From: Gemmatimonas phototrophica
GTDB taxonomy: Bacteria; Gemmatimonadota; Gemmatimonadetes; Gemmatimonadales; Gemmatimonadaceae
Length of the DNA: 43,461 nt
NCBI GenBank assembly: GCA_945869195.1
Contig: CAMBNV010000012.1
Coordinates: forward strand, 1 to 43,461
Direction: 5' to 3'
Made by a program: the position numbers and the translations under genes. Below are positions 22,902 to 30,663 of the stretch, piece by piece (the stretch's first letter is position 1; each line of letters starts with the position of its first letter). A model generated the notes under the pieces. The model was not told the origin of the DNA. It saw only the letters and a list, made by a program, of their open reading frames with translations, and made no database searches.

Positions 22902-24280
22902 CAACCGTCTCCGCGTGCGTCTGGTTCGCCCCGGGCTCGCCACCAGGCGAGCCGCTTCTCTACCTCTTTCTCGAACCCCATCGTCCCCGGCACATAAAAT
23001 GTTCGGTCGGCGACTTCGTCGGGCAGATAGGTCTGCGACCGAGAGGCGTCGGGGGCGGTGTGCGCGTACTGATACCCGTCGCCGTACCCGAGTTCCTTCA
23101 TGAGCTTCGTCGGCGCGTTCCGAATGTGCATCGGCACCGGTGCGGCGGGTGTCGCCCGCGCCGCATCGAGCGCCGCATTCCAGGCCGTATAGATCCGGTT
23201 CGATTTGGGTGCGGTCGCGAGATAGACGGCGGCCTCGGCGAGTGCGAGTTCCCCCTCGGGTGAGCCGAGAAACTGGTACGCATCGCGCGCGGCGATCGCC
23301 AACTCGAGCGCACGCGGATCTGCAAGGCCCACATCCTCGGCGGCGAAGCGCACCATACGACGCGCGATGTAGAGCGCGTCCTCCCCGCCCTCGATCATCC
23401 GTGCGAGCCAGTAGAGCGCCCCCTGGGGGTCGGAGCCGCGCAACGACTTGTGATACGCCGAGATGAGATTGTAGTGCTGCTCGCCGGACTTGTCGTATAC
23501 CGCGACGCGCTGCTGCAGCGCACCTTCGACCTGGTCGCGGGCGATCGGGACTGAGACGGCGCCGGCGCCGGCCGCGGTCTCCGCGAGGAGCGCGGCCGCT
23601 TCGAGCACCGTGAGCGCGCGGCGCGCGTCGCCGTCCGCCTGCTCGGCGAGCATCGTGAGCGCGTCGGTGGCGAGGGAGTAGCCCCGGCCTCCGAGGCCGC
23701 GCTCGTCGTCCGCAAGCGCACGCGTCAGCAGCCGCTCGATCGCCTCACGCGGCAACGGGCGCAGGACGAAAACACGCATCCGACTCAGCAACGCGCCGTT
23801 GATCTCGAAGCTGGGGTTTTCCGTTGTCGCGCCGATCAGCGTGAGAAGACCACTCTCGACATGCGGTAACAGCGCGTCCTGCTGACCGCGATTGAAGCGG
23901 TGGATCTCGTCGACAAAGAGCACGGTGCGCCTGCCGAGTTGGCGCCGCTTCTCCGCCTCGCCGACGATCTCACGAATCCGCGGCACGCCGTCGGTTACCG
24001 CGCTGAAGGGGACAAACTCCCCCTCGACATGCCGGGCCACCAGCCGGGCAATCGTCGTCTTCCCGGTGCCCGGCGGGCCCCAGAGGAGAATCGATCCGGT
24101 CTCGCCGCGCTCCATCGCGACGCGCAGCGGCTTTCCCGGATCGAGGAGCTGCTCCTGTCCGACGACGTCGTCGAGTGTTCGCGGACGAAGCCGCGACGCC
24201 AGCGGAGCGGCCAGCGGCCGCTCAAAGAGTCCCGGGGCCGTCGCAGCACTGCGGGCGCGAGTCGGGCCTGGACGCGCCAC
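22901..24280 (-). CDS. rarA: Replication-associated recombination ATPase RarA (MgsA)
   Basis: A 459-residue AAA+ clamp-loader relative. DDVVGQEQLL marks the start of the domain. It has Walker A GPPGTGKTT, Walker B LFVDEIHRF and sensor IGATTENPSFE, and the C-terminal tetramerisation region includes HYNLISAYHKSLRGSD and ELGYGDGYQYAH. RarA acts at stalled replication forks. I choose the GTG at 24280, two bases after the ZIP gene stop; the open frame further upstream is a shadow of that gene. Confidence 0.94.
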   Translation of the reverse strand: MARPGPTRARSAATAPGLFERPLAAPLASRLRPRTLDDVVGQEQLLDPGKPLRVAMERGETGSILLWGPPGTGKTTIARLVARHVEGEFVPFSAVTDGVPRIREIVGEAEKRRQLGRRTVLFVDEIHRFNRGQQDALLPHVESGLLTLIGATTENPSFEINGALLSRMRVFVLRPLPREAIERLLTRALADDERGLGGRGYSLATDALTMLAEQADGDARRALTVLEAAALLAETAAGAGAVSVPIARDQVEGALQQRVAVYDKSGEQHYNLISAYHKSLRGSDPQGALYWLARMIEGGEDALYIARRMVRFAAEDVGLADPRALELAIAARDAYQFLGSPEGELALAEAAVYLATAPKSNRIYTAWNAALDAARATPAAPVPMHIRNAPTKLMKELGYGDGYQYAHTAPDASRSQTYLPDEVADRTFYVPGTMGFEKEVEKRLAWWRARGEPDARGDG

Positions 24281-24282
24281 GA

Positions 24283-24993
24283 TCAGTGACCCATTAGCGA
24301 GCGCATCCCCAATGCGATCGCACAGCCCACGAAGAAGGCGGTGTTGTGGCCCCAACCGGACCTGCCTTGGAACTCGGGGATCAGGTTTGATGCGCCCACA
24401 TAGAGCGTCACGCCCGCCGAGAGCGCGAGCCCCCAGTGTGCGAGGGGGGCGAACAGCCCCGTCAGGATCACACCGAAGAGCGTGGCGACACCGAGCGCGG
24501 TCGCCGCGCCGAGGGCCTCAACGCGACTGCGCCCCGAGGCGATCCAGAGCGAGGCAATCGCTAACCCCTCAGGGATCTTGTGCAGGAAGACGGCACCGAA
24601 CACGAGCATACCAAGCTCGTCACTCACCAGGAACGCGCTCGCGATTGCTACGCCGTCGACGAAGGTGTGGAGCAACAGCCCCGCGAGCGCGGACAGGCTC
24701 ACGGCACGACTCACATGGTGCGTCTCCTCGCCAAAATGGAAATGCCCCACGAGCGCGTGCTGCGTGAGATGCACGGCGAGGAAACCTGCGAGCACGACCG
24801 GTGCCGCTCCACGGCCGGCCTGCGCTAACGCCTCGGGCAGGAGTCCGACGATGGCGACGACCACGAGGAAGCCTGCCGAAAAGGCGAGGAATAGCTCGAG
24901 CGAGCGCGGAGACCACCGGGGTCGCGCCGTGATGGCCGCTGCGCCGACAAGGTTCCCTGCCGCGGCCAGTACGGCGTAGATGAGTGAGGACAC
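24283..24993 (-). CDS. ZIP-family metal transporter
   Basis: A 236-residue membrane protein with about eight hydrophobic segments. The metal-binding helices read LLLHTFVDGVAIASAF (TM4-like) and FLHKIPEGLAIASLW (TM5-like), the two His-rich ZIP signatures. A short loop, GHFHFGEETHH, adds more histidines between TM3 and TM4. It probably brings zinc or another divalent metal into the cell. GTG start at 24993, 29 bases behind aroQ; same transcription unit. Confidence 0.88.
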   Translation of the reverse strand: MSSLIYAVLAAAGNLVGAAAITARPRWSPRSLELFLAFSAGFLVVVAIVGLLPEALAQAGRGAAPVVLAGFLAVHLTQHALVGHFHFGEETHHVSRAVSLSALAGLLLHTFVDGVAIASAFLVSDELGMLVFGAVFLHKIPEGLAIASLWIASGRSRVEALGAATALGVATLFGVILTGLFAPLAHWGLALSAGVTLYVGASNLIPEFQGRSGWGHNTAFFVGCAIALGMRSLMGH

Positions 24994-25022
24994 GTGCGGA
25001 AGTTAGTCGACGCCGGAGAGCG

Positions 25023-25475
25023 TCAGCGGGCGCTGGAGGGGGCGCTGCTCATGGCACGGACGAGGCCACGGAGCGCGAGTTCGTAGCCGTCCGCTCCGAA
25101 GCCGGCGATGATGCCGATCGCCCCTGGCGCGAGCCACGAGTGCCGACGCTCCGGCTCGCGCGCATAGATGTTCGAGAGGTGGACCTCGACGTAGGGCAGT
25201 GCGACCGCCGAAAAAGCATCACGGATGGCAAGGCTCGTGTGCGTCCAGGCGCCCGCGTTCACCAACGCCGCCGTGACCACGCCACGGCAGTTGTGAATGG
25301 CGTCCAGCATGCGCCCTTCGTCATTGAACTGAGAGAAGAGGAGCGTCACGCCCAGCTCGGCCCCGACCACCTCGAGCCTCGCTTCGATCTCACCCAGCGT
25401 TGTCGTCCCGTAGATCTCCGGCTCTCGAATGCCGAGGAGATTCAGGTTGGGACCGTTCAGGACGGCAATCCTCAT
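25023..25475 (-). CDS. aroQ: 3-dehydroquinate dehydratase, type II
   Basis: A 150-residue type II dehydroquinase: VLNGPNLNLLGIREPEIYG at the N-terminus (catalytic Tyr and Asn region), FNDEGRMLD, VNAGAWTHTSLAI and VEVHLSNIYARE, all expected active-site segments. It removes water from 3-dehydroquinate in the shikimate pathway. The ATG at 25475 overlaps the TPR gene stop (ATGA). The C-terminal dozen residues are variable Ser/Ala/Arg-rich. Confidence 0.96.
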   Translation of the reverse strand: MRIAVLNGPNLNLLGIREPEIYGTTTLGEIEARLEVVGAELGVTLLFSQFNDEGRMLDAIHNCRGVVTAALVNAGAWTHTSLAIRDAFSAVALPYVEVHLSNIYAREPERRHSWLAPGAIGIIAGFGADGYELALRGLVRAMSSAPSSAR

Positions 25476-26989
25476 TGGGTGTTCCTCCGGATCTCGCGCT
25501 GGACCTGATCGAGCTCCTCGTTTTGGCCAACGGCCTGATCCTCGGGCGCTTCGCCGGTGGCGGAGGGCCGCGCGGCGTCGGTCGACAGCTGCCTGAGCGA
25601 CCGCCGTGCGAAGCTCGAAAAGAACTCACGGGCGGTCGGCCCCGTCGGGATGCCGGCGGGCACGAAAATCGGGGTGGACAGAACCACATCGTCGAACGAC
25701 ATCGCCGAGAGCATGGCGTTGGCCGGTGCGGGCGGCTCGATCACGAAGTCGGACATGACCGGGGTGTCGAACACGAGAGAGACCCGAGGAGCCGTGGCGC
25801 GCCGAGTGGGTGCGGGCGCAGCCACCGCGCTCGGTGGCATCGATTCGAATGCCGGGAACTCGTGAGCATCCGCCGTGGGAGCATCGGCCGGCTGTTCGAG
25901 TGAGCGCAGCCGGTCCCTCAGGCCCTGATCGTCCGGCATCCGCGCGATCAACTGGCGATAGACGTCGATCGCCCTGTCCCGAAGGCCCTGCTGCAAGTAC
26001 AGCGCGGCCATTGTCTCCGTGACGAAGGTCGCCGACCTCTCGAAGCGCCGCGGCGCCGCAGCGTCGACCTGAGCCGGCTCGACGCCGTCGAGGGCCGACA
26101 ATAACGGGAGTCCCTGCGTGGCCGATGCGCGGCGGGCGACAGGGTCTGGCTCCTGCTCGAGCTCTCCGAAGGCCGACAGTAGTGGCAGATCAGAGGTCGG
26201 CGACTCAGTGAGATCGGCGAACGACAGATGGTCCATCGCGATCGATCGAAACGTCGCACGCACCTCCGGAGCCGGCGCCACGAACTCAAGCGACTCGACT
26301 CCCTCGAGCGCCGGGGCGTCACCAGCGGCGATCTCCCGCAGCTCGAGCTCGGAGATCGGCGTGCGCTCCGCCGAGAAGGGACCGAGATGGAGCCCCGCGA
26401 TCGGGCTCATGGCCGAGCGCGGCTCCGCGGCCGGCAGGAGCGGGTGTGCCGTCGGCGGGAGTGGCGTCTCCGCCGCGACGTTGTGGACGGCGCTGTTCAG
26501 ATCGAGCCGAGCTGCCGAGAAGGCCACACTCACGGACGACGCCACCGAGACGCCGGGTATCCCAAGCGAGGGGGCCGCGACCCGTACCGCTCCGCCACCG
26601 AGGTCGGCGAGGAGCGCGATCACCTCGGTATTCCGGCGGTCGAGCTCGAGGATCAGCGAGTACCAGGTTCGCGCCGTCGCGTGATCGAGACGGAGGCGAG
26701 CGATGTCACCGAGATGGCGCAGCGCAATCAGGTTCTCGCCGTCGACCACCAGCGCGGCCTCGAACGGGACACGAGCCTCCTCCAGCCGACCGATCTCGAA
26801 GAGGCACTGGCCGTAGACGATAAGCCCGTTCATCTGCCCCGGCTGCTCACCAAGGTGCTTCTGACAGAGCAGAATCGCGCGGTCGGTGAAGCCGGTTTTA
26901 CGATACTCGTTGGCCAGCGGCGCGAAAAATCGCCGCGGGTTCTCGTGATATCGCTTCCGAAGTTCGTCGACGCGGCTGGTAGTAGTCAT
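25472..26989 (-). CDS. TPR-repeat protein with long low-complexity middle
   Basis: A 505-residue cytoplasmic-looking protein. Residues 1-125 are TPR-like helices (FFAPLANEYRKTGFTDRAI and then AALVVDGENLIALRHLGDIA). Residues about 130-330 are Ala/Pro/Glu-rich and probably disordered, with repeated LPLLSA motifs. Another TPR unit follows (AALYLQQGLRDRAIDVYRQL, about 340-365), then an Ala/Pro tail. No enzyme motif is seen. The protein at 30660-32717 has a similar plan. It heads the aroQ-ZIP-rarA unit behind a promoter at 27037-27066. Function unknown; a scaffold is the general inference. Confidence 0.75.
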   Translation of the reverse strand: MTTTSRVDELRKRYHENPRRFFAPLANEYRKTGFTDRAILLCQKHLGEQPGQMNGLIVYGQCLFEIGRLEEARVPFEAALVVDGENLIALRHLGDIARLRLDHATARTWYSLILELDRRNTEVIALLADLGGGAVRVAAPSLGIPGVSVASSVSVAFSAARLDLNSAVHNVAAETPLPPTAHPLLPAAEPRSAMSPIAGLHLGPFSAERTPISELELREIAAGDAPALEGVESLEFVAPAPEVRATFRSIAMDHLSFADLTESPTSDLPLLSAFGELEQEPDPVARRASATQGLPLLSALDGVEPAQVDAAAPRRFERSATFVTETMAALYLQQGLRDRAIDVYRQLIARMPDDQGLRDRLRSLEQPADAPTADAHEFPAFESMPPSAVAAPAPTRRATAPRVSLVFDTPVMSDFVIEPPAPANAMLSAMSFDDVVLSTPIFVPAGIPTGPTAREFFSSFARRSLRQLSTDAARPSATGEAPEDQAVGQNEELDQVQREIRRNTQ

Positions 26990-27036
26990 ACGACAGATTC
27001 AAGAGAGGGCGCTCGGAGGCTCGAGCACCCATGGGC

Positions 27037-27066
27037 AAACTATCATGATGGCGGACCGAGCGTCAA
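27037..27066 (-). promoter_or_regulatory. Probable promoter of the TPR-aroQ operon
   Basis: On the minus strand TTGACG (27066-27061) and TAGTTT (27042-27037) are separated by 18 bases and end 47 bases before the ATG at 26989. This resembles a sigma-70-type -35/-10 pair with a weak -10. The divergent gene has the same -10 hexamer. Confidence 0.4.
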
Positions 27067-27085
27067 TCCGAAGTTGCCGTCTCGC

Positions 27086-27115
27086 TTGATTTTACGCCGC
27101 TCGACCGGGTAGTTT
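27086..27115 (+). promoter_or_regulatory. Probable promoter of the PpiD-like gene
   Basis: TTGATT (27086-27091) and TAGTTT (27110-27115) with an 18-base spacer lie about 100 bases before the GTG at 27218. The spacing is plausible but the -10 is imperfect. The pair mirrors the divergent promoter across this 228-base intergenic region. Confidence 0.35.
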
Positions 27116-27217
27116 TCGAGGTTACGTCACTCACGCCGCGAGGGGTCCTGAGCGCCTCGTTGAGGCATCGGATTCCCCGCGCCTCTTCATTACTGCTTGA
27201 TTCAGAGGTCGTCGTCC

Positions 27218-29056
27218 GTGCTGCAAAAGATGCGGGGCATCGCCAAGTACATCTGGATCTTCATCTTCGTCGCCTTCGTCGGCGGATTCCTTCTGGGTGA
27301 CGTATCGGGCCTGCTCGGCCGTGCCCCCGTGACGACCACTACGGTGGTCGCGAAGGTGAACGGAGACAAGATTCCGTACCTCTCGTGGCAGAACCTCTCG
27401 GCGCAGCTCGCGAGCGAACAGGAGCGTCGTACGGGGCGACCGTTGAACCTCGATGAGCGTCGCCAGATCGACGACCAGGCGTTCAACCAACTCGTCTCCG
27501 ACGTGCTGCTGCAACAGGAATACAAGAAGCGCGGGATTCGCGTCACGGATGACGAGATCCGCGAAGCCGCGCTAACCTCCCCGCCGCAGGACGTCTACCA
27601 GAATCCGAACTTCCAGACGGACGGGCGATTCGACGCCGCCAAGTACCAGCGTTTTATCACCTCTCCAATCGCGCGGCAGCAGGGAATCAGCCTTCAGCTC
27701 GAGAACTACTACCGCACCGAGCTCCCCAAGCAGAAGCTCTTCTCGCAGCTCATCTCGGATACCTGGGTCAGCGATGAGCGGCTCTTCCGGATCTATCGAG
27801 ATGAGCGCGATTCAGCGACGGTGCGGTACGTCGCCATCAGACCGACGCCGGCCGAGATCGAGGCCGCCGTTGTGAGCGAGAGCGAGGCCCAGCAGTTCTA
27901 TGGCCAGTACGAGGACCGCTGGGATCGGCCAGCTCACGCCGTGGTGTCGGTGGTGGGCATCGGCCGCATGCCGACCGCGGCCGACACGGCGTCGACCGCC
28001 GAGCGGCTTCGCACCCTCAAGGCCGAGATCCTCAGCGGGAGCGCGACCTTTGAGGAGGTCGCCAAGCGTGAGTCAGAGGATACCATCTCCGGCCCAGACG
28101 GCGGCGACCTGGGTCGCGGGCCCAAGGGTCGCTTCGTTCCGGACTTCGAGAACGCCGCCTTTGCCCTGCGCGTCGGCCAGCTGTCGGAGCCGGTGCAGAC
28201 CCAGTTCGGCTGGCACCTGATCAAGGCGACGGAGCGCAGAGGAGACACGCTCGCGCTCCGGCACATCCTGCTGAGCGTCAAGCAGAACGACTCGAGCGCG
28301 ACGGCTACCGACCGCCGTGCTGACGAACTTTCCACGCTGGCGGGTGGCGCCCTCGAGGCGGAGAAGCTCGACAGCGCGGCCGCACAGCTCGGCCTGCTCA
28401 TCACGCAGATGCCGGTGCAGGACGGCCAGCCGACGAGCTACTTTGGCCGACCGGTCGGTGGCATCACCGGGTGGGCCTTCTCGGGAATGGCCGTAGGCGA
28501 AACGTCCGACCTCTTGGACGACGACGACGGCTACTATCTGGTCCGCCTTGACTCGATGACACGCGGTGGCAAGCAACCGTTCACCGCGGTCCGCGGCGAG
28601 ATCATGCAGGCGCTCAAGGAGCGGAAGGCCGTGGGCAACCTCGCGGCACGAGGCGAGGCGCTCCTCGCCGACGCCAAGGCCACTGGGCTCGACTCCGCCG
28701 CCGCCAAGGCCGGTCTCACGCCGGCGCCAGTGGGTCCGTTCACGCGCCTCGGGTTCGTCCAGGGCCTCGGCTACTATAACGAAGCTGTTGGTGCTGCCTT
28801 CGCTCTGCCGATCGGGACGCCAGGGATGGCGTCGACCTACGAAGCGGTGCTCGTAATGGTCGTGGAGGCGCGTGTCGAGGCCACCCGCGAGTCGTTCGAG
28901 GCCCAGAAGAGTGCAATGCGCGAGCAGACCGTTCAGTCACTCCGCGAACAGAAGGTGCGACTCTTCCTGAACAACCTGCGTCGCGACGCGAAGGTCGTGG
29001 ACCGCCGCTTGGAAATCAACGCGTCCCTGCGGCGGCAGTCGGTGGCCGCGCCGTAA
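27218..29056 (+). CDS. PpiD/SurA-type peptidyl-prolyl isomerase, membrane anchored
   Basis: A 612-residue foldase. The N-terminal anchor is IAKYIWIFIFVAFVGGFLL, followed by a SurA_N-like helical domain (about 45-190). A parvulin domain has ESEDTISGPDGGDLGRGPKG and then FALRVGQLSEPVQTQFGWHLI, and a second, less clear parvulin-like part begins at LALRHILLSV. It sits in the inner membrane facing the periplasm and helps exported proteins fold. The GTG at 27218 (reading (M)LQKMRGIAK) has AGAGG nine bases upstream; an ATG at 27230 is the alternative. It converges on tatA. Confidence 0.85.
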   Translation: MLQKMRGIAKYIWIFIFVAFVGGFLLGDVSGLLGRAPVTTTTVVAKVNGDKIPYLSWQNLSAQLASEQERRTGRPLNLDERRQIDDQAFNQLVSDVLLQQEYKKRGIRVTDDEIREAALTSPPQDVYQNPNFQTDGRFDAAKYQRFITSPIARQQGISLQLENYYRTELPKQKLFSQLISDTWVSDERLFRIYRDERDSATVRYVAIRPTPAEIEAAVVSESEAQQFYGQYEDRWDRPAHAVVSVVGIGRMPTAADTASTAERLRTLKAEILSGSATFEEVAKRESEDTISGPDGGDLGRGPKGRFVPDFENAAFALRVGQLSEPVQTQFGWHLIKATERRGDTLALRHILLSVKQNDSSATATDRRADELSTLAGGALEAEKLDSAAAQLGLLITQMPVQDGQPTSYFGRPVGGITGWAFSGMAVGETSDLLDDDDGYYLVRLDSMTRGGKQPFTAVRGEIMQALKERKAVGNLAARGEALLADAKATGLDSAAAKAGLTPAPVGPFTRLGFVQGLGYYNEAVGAAFALPIGTPGMASTYEAVLVMVVEARVEATRESFEAQKSAMREQTVQSLREQKVRLFLNNLRRDAKVVDRRLEINASLRRQSVAAP

Positions 29057-29118
29057 CAGAGCGGGCCGGCAGACAGGAGCGTCGTATGTGGCCATGCGAC
29101 GCCGGTCGCACTCCAGCC

Positions 29119-29367
29119 CTAGAGGAGCCTCCGCGGCTCCTTCGCCGGCGAGTCATCATGCTCCACCGCGTCGCGCGAAGCGGCCGGCGGGAGCGCGTCA
29201 CGCTCGGCCGGCGTCGCGATCTCACGTTGAACCTCATTCATGTTCTTTTTGAATTCTTTGATTCCCTTCCCGAACGAGCCTGCAATTTCAGGAATGCGCT
29301 TCGCTCCAAAGAGCAGCAGCACCACCACAAGGCCGACGATCATCTCGGTTGGTCCCAGTCCAAACAT
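29119..29367 (-). CDS. tatA: Sec-independent translocase subunit TatA
   Basis: An 82-residue TatA: MFGLGPTEMIVGLVVVLLLFG membrane helix, then the amphipathic helix with KRIPEIAGSFGKGIKEFKK and a charged tail. TatA multimers form the pore for folded, twin-arginine proteins. An excellent AAGGAGGA ribosome binding site precedes the ATG at 29367; codons further upstream in the same frame are shadows of the next gene. tatC lies about 12 kb upstream on the same strand. Confidence 0.95.
   Translation of the reverse strand: MFGLGPTEMIVGLVVVLLLFGAKRIPEIAGSFGKGIKEFKKNMNEVQREIATPAERDALPPAASRDAVEHDDSPAKEPRRLL
29123..29141. terminator. Hairpin at the convergent ppiD/tatA ends
   Basis: AGGAGCC (29123-29129) and GGCTCCT (29135-29141) form a perfect 7-base stem with a 5-base loop. 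It covers the last tatA codons and lies about 65 bases after the PpiD-like gene's stop. A short T-rich trail exists on both strands but no real T-run. It may work as a bidirectional terminator or only protect 3' ends. Confidence 0.35.
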
Positions 29368-29377
29368 CAGATCCTCC

Positions 29378-29659
29378 TTAAAAAAGCGAGCGCGCGATGA
29401 GATAGGCGACGAGGACCCCGACGAGACTGAGCAACGAGACGTCGAGCGCGATGGGTCCCAGTCCAACACTGAGGAGTACGAGATCGATCTTCAAGGGTCC
29501 CATGGACGGGGTGACCCCCGTCGTTAGAAACTCCTTCACCGCCCCAGAGGGGAGGAAGATCCGGCAGAACTGCGTCAGGAACCCCCCGAGCACGAACCCG
29601 ATGCTCAGGACGATCACGTGGAACCCTGGCCGATGCTTCGCACTCCCGTGCATCGCCAT
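29378..29659 (-). CDS. DUF4321-like small membrane protein
   Basis: A 93-residue protein with two hydrophobic segments (FHVIVLSIGFVLGGFLTQF and a C-terminal VSLLSLVGVLVAYLIA). Between them lies LPSGAVKEFLTTGVTPSMG, a pattern seen in the DUF4321 family. Role unknown. The ATG at 29659 overlaps the polyprenyl synthase stop (TGATG), which decides the start. It is followed 10 bases later by the tatA start, so the three form one unit. Confidence 0.75.
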   Translation of the reverse strand: MAMHGSAKHRPGFHVIVLSIGFVLGGFLTQFCRIFLPSGAVKEFLTTGVTPSMGPLKIDLVLLSVGLGPIALDVSLLSLVGVLVAYLIARSLF

Positions 29660-30663
29660 CAGGACCGCCGGTCCATGACATACCCTACTGCGTCGAACAG
29701 GGACTGCCGTACCTCGGAGGCGGGCAGTCCGCTCAGCGCCGCTTCGGCTTCCTCGGCGAACTCCAACCCCTTCTCTCGCGCGCGGTCGAGCCCACCGCAC
29801 TCCGCTACGATGCCGACGACCTCCGCGATCGAGGCGTCACTCGGCGTCGGGTCGGCGAAGATCGAATCGACCCGGCCTCGCTGCGCCGGCGACATCTGCG
29901 GGATCGCCGCGATTAACGGGAGCGTGACCTTATGCTCTCTGAGGTCGTTGCCGCTCGGTTTTCCCGTCACGGATTCCTGCTCGGTGTAATCGATCAGGTC
30001 ATCGGCCACCTGAAACGCCATGCCGAGATGCTCGCCGAAGCGGCGCATCGGTGCGCGAAACCGCGGGGCACCCGCGAGTGCGCCCATTTCGCATGCCGCC
30101 CCCACGAGTGAGGCCGTTTTGGCGCGAATCAGGGCGTAGTAGTCGGACTCAGAGAAGCTCAGCGCATCGAATGATGAGAGCTGACGGAGCTCACCGAGCG
30201 TCATCTCGTTGGACGCCTGCGTGAAGACGCGGAGTGGCTCCAAGTCCCCGAGGCGCACGAGCTCGGCGATCGCCTTGGAGAAGAGAAAGTCGCCCATCAG
30301 AACGGCCACCTGATGGCTGAAGAGCGCGTTAACCGTCGGCTGACCCCGACGCAGGACCGAGTGGTCCACCGAGTCGTCGTGGACGACGCTCGTGAGATGG
30401 ACGAGCTCTGTGACGGCGGCGAGCACGACCGCGCGCTCCTCTGGAGCCTCTTCGATCGATGAGGCCAAGAGCAGGAGGGTTGGGCGGAAGAGCTTGCCGC
30501 GCATCCCGCGCAGATGTCCGTTGACCGCTTCGACGATCGCGACGTCGGCCTGCATGATGCGCCATATCTCCTCGGGCACCCGGTCCAGACGCTCGCGAAT
30601 CGGTGCCTGGATATCGAGCAGCGCCGCAGCGACCGGAGCGTGCAAGCGAGATTCAAAGGTCAC
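29659..30663 (-). CDS. Trans-polyprenyl diphosphate synthase
   Basis: A 334-residue isoprenyl chain-elongating enzyme. The first Asp-rich motif is HDDSVDHSVLRRGQPT (Asp 96, 97 and 100) and the second is QVADDLIDY; a GKLFRP segment near 56-61 binds the pyrophosphate. These enzymes make C40-C50 chains for quinones or related lipids; chain length cannot be assigned by eye. GTG start at 30663 overlapping the upstream TPR gene stop (GTGA). It is likely part of menaquinone or ubiquinone supply. Confidence 0.9.
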   Translation of the reverse strand: MTFESRLHAPVAAALLDIQAPIRERLDRVPEEIWRIMQADVAIVEAVNGHLRGMRGKLFRPTLLLLASSIEEAPEERAVVLAAVTELVHLTSVVHDDSVDHSVLRRGQPTVNALFSHQVAVLMGDFLFSKAIAELVRLGDLEPLRVFTQASNEMTLGELRQLSSFDALSFSESDYYALIRAKTASLVGAACEMGALAGAPRFRAPMRRFGEHLGMAFQVADDLIDYTEQESVTGKPSGNDLREHKVTLPLIAAIPQMSPAQRGRVDSIFADPTPSDASIAEVVGIVAECGGLDRAREKGLEFAEEAEAALSGLPASEVRQSLFDAVGYVMDRRS

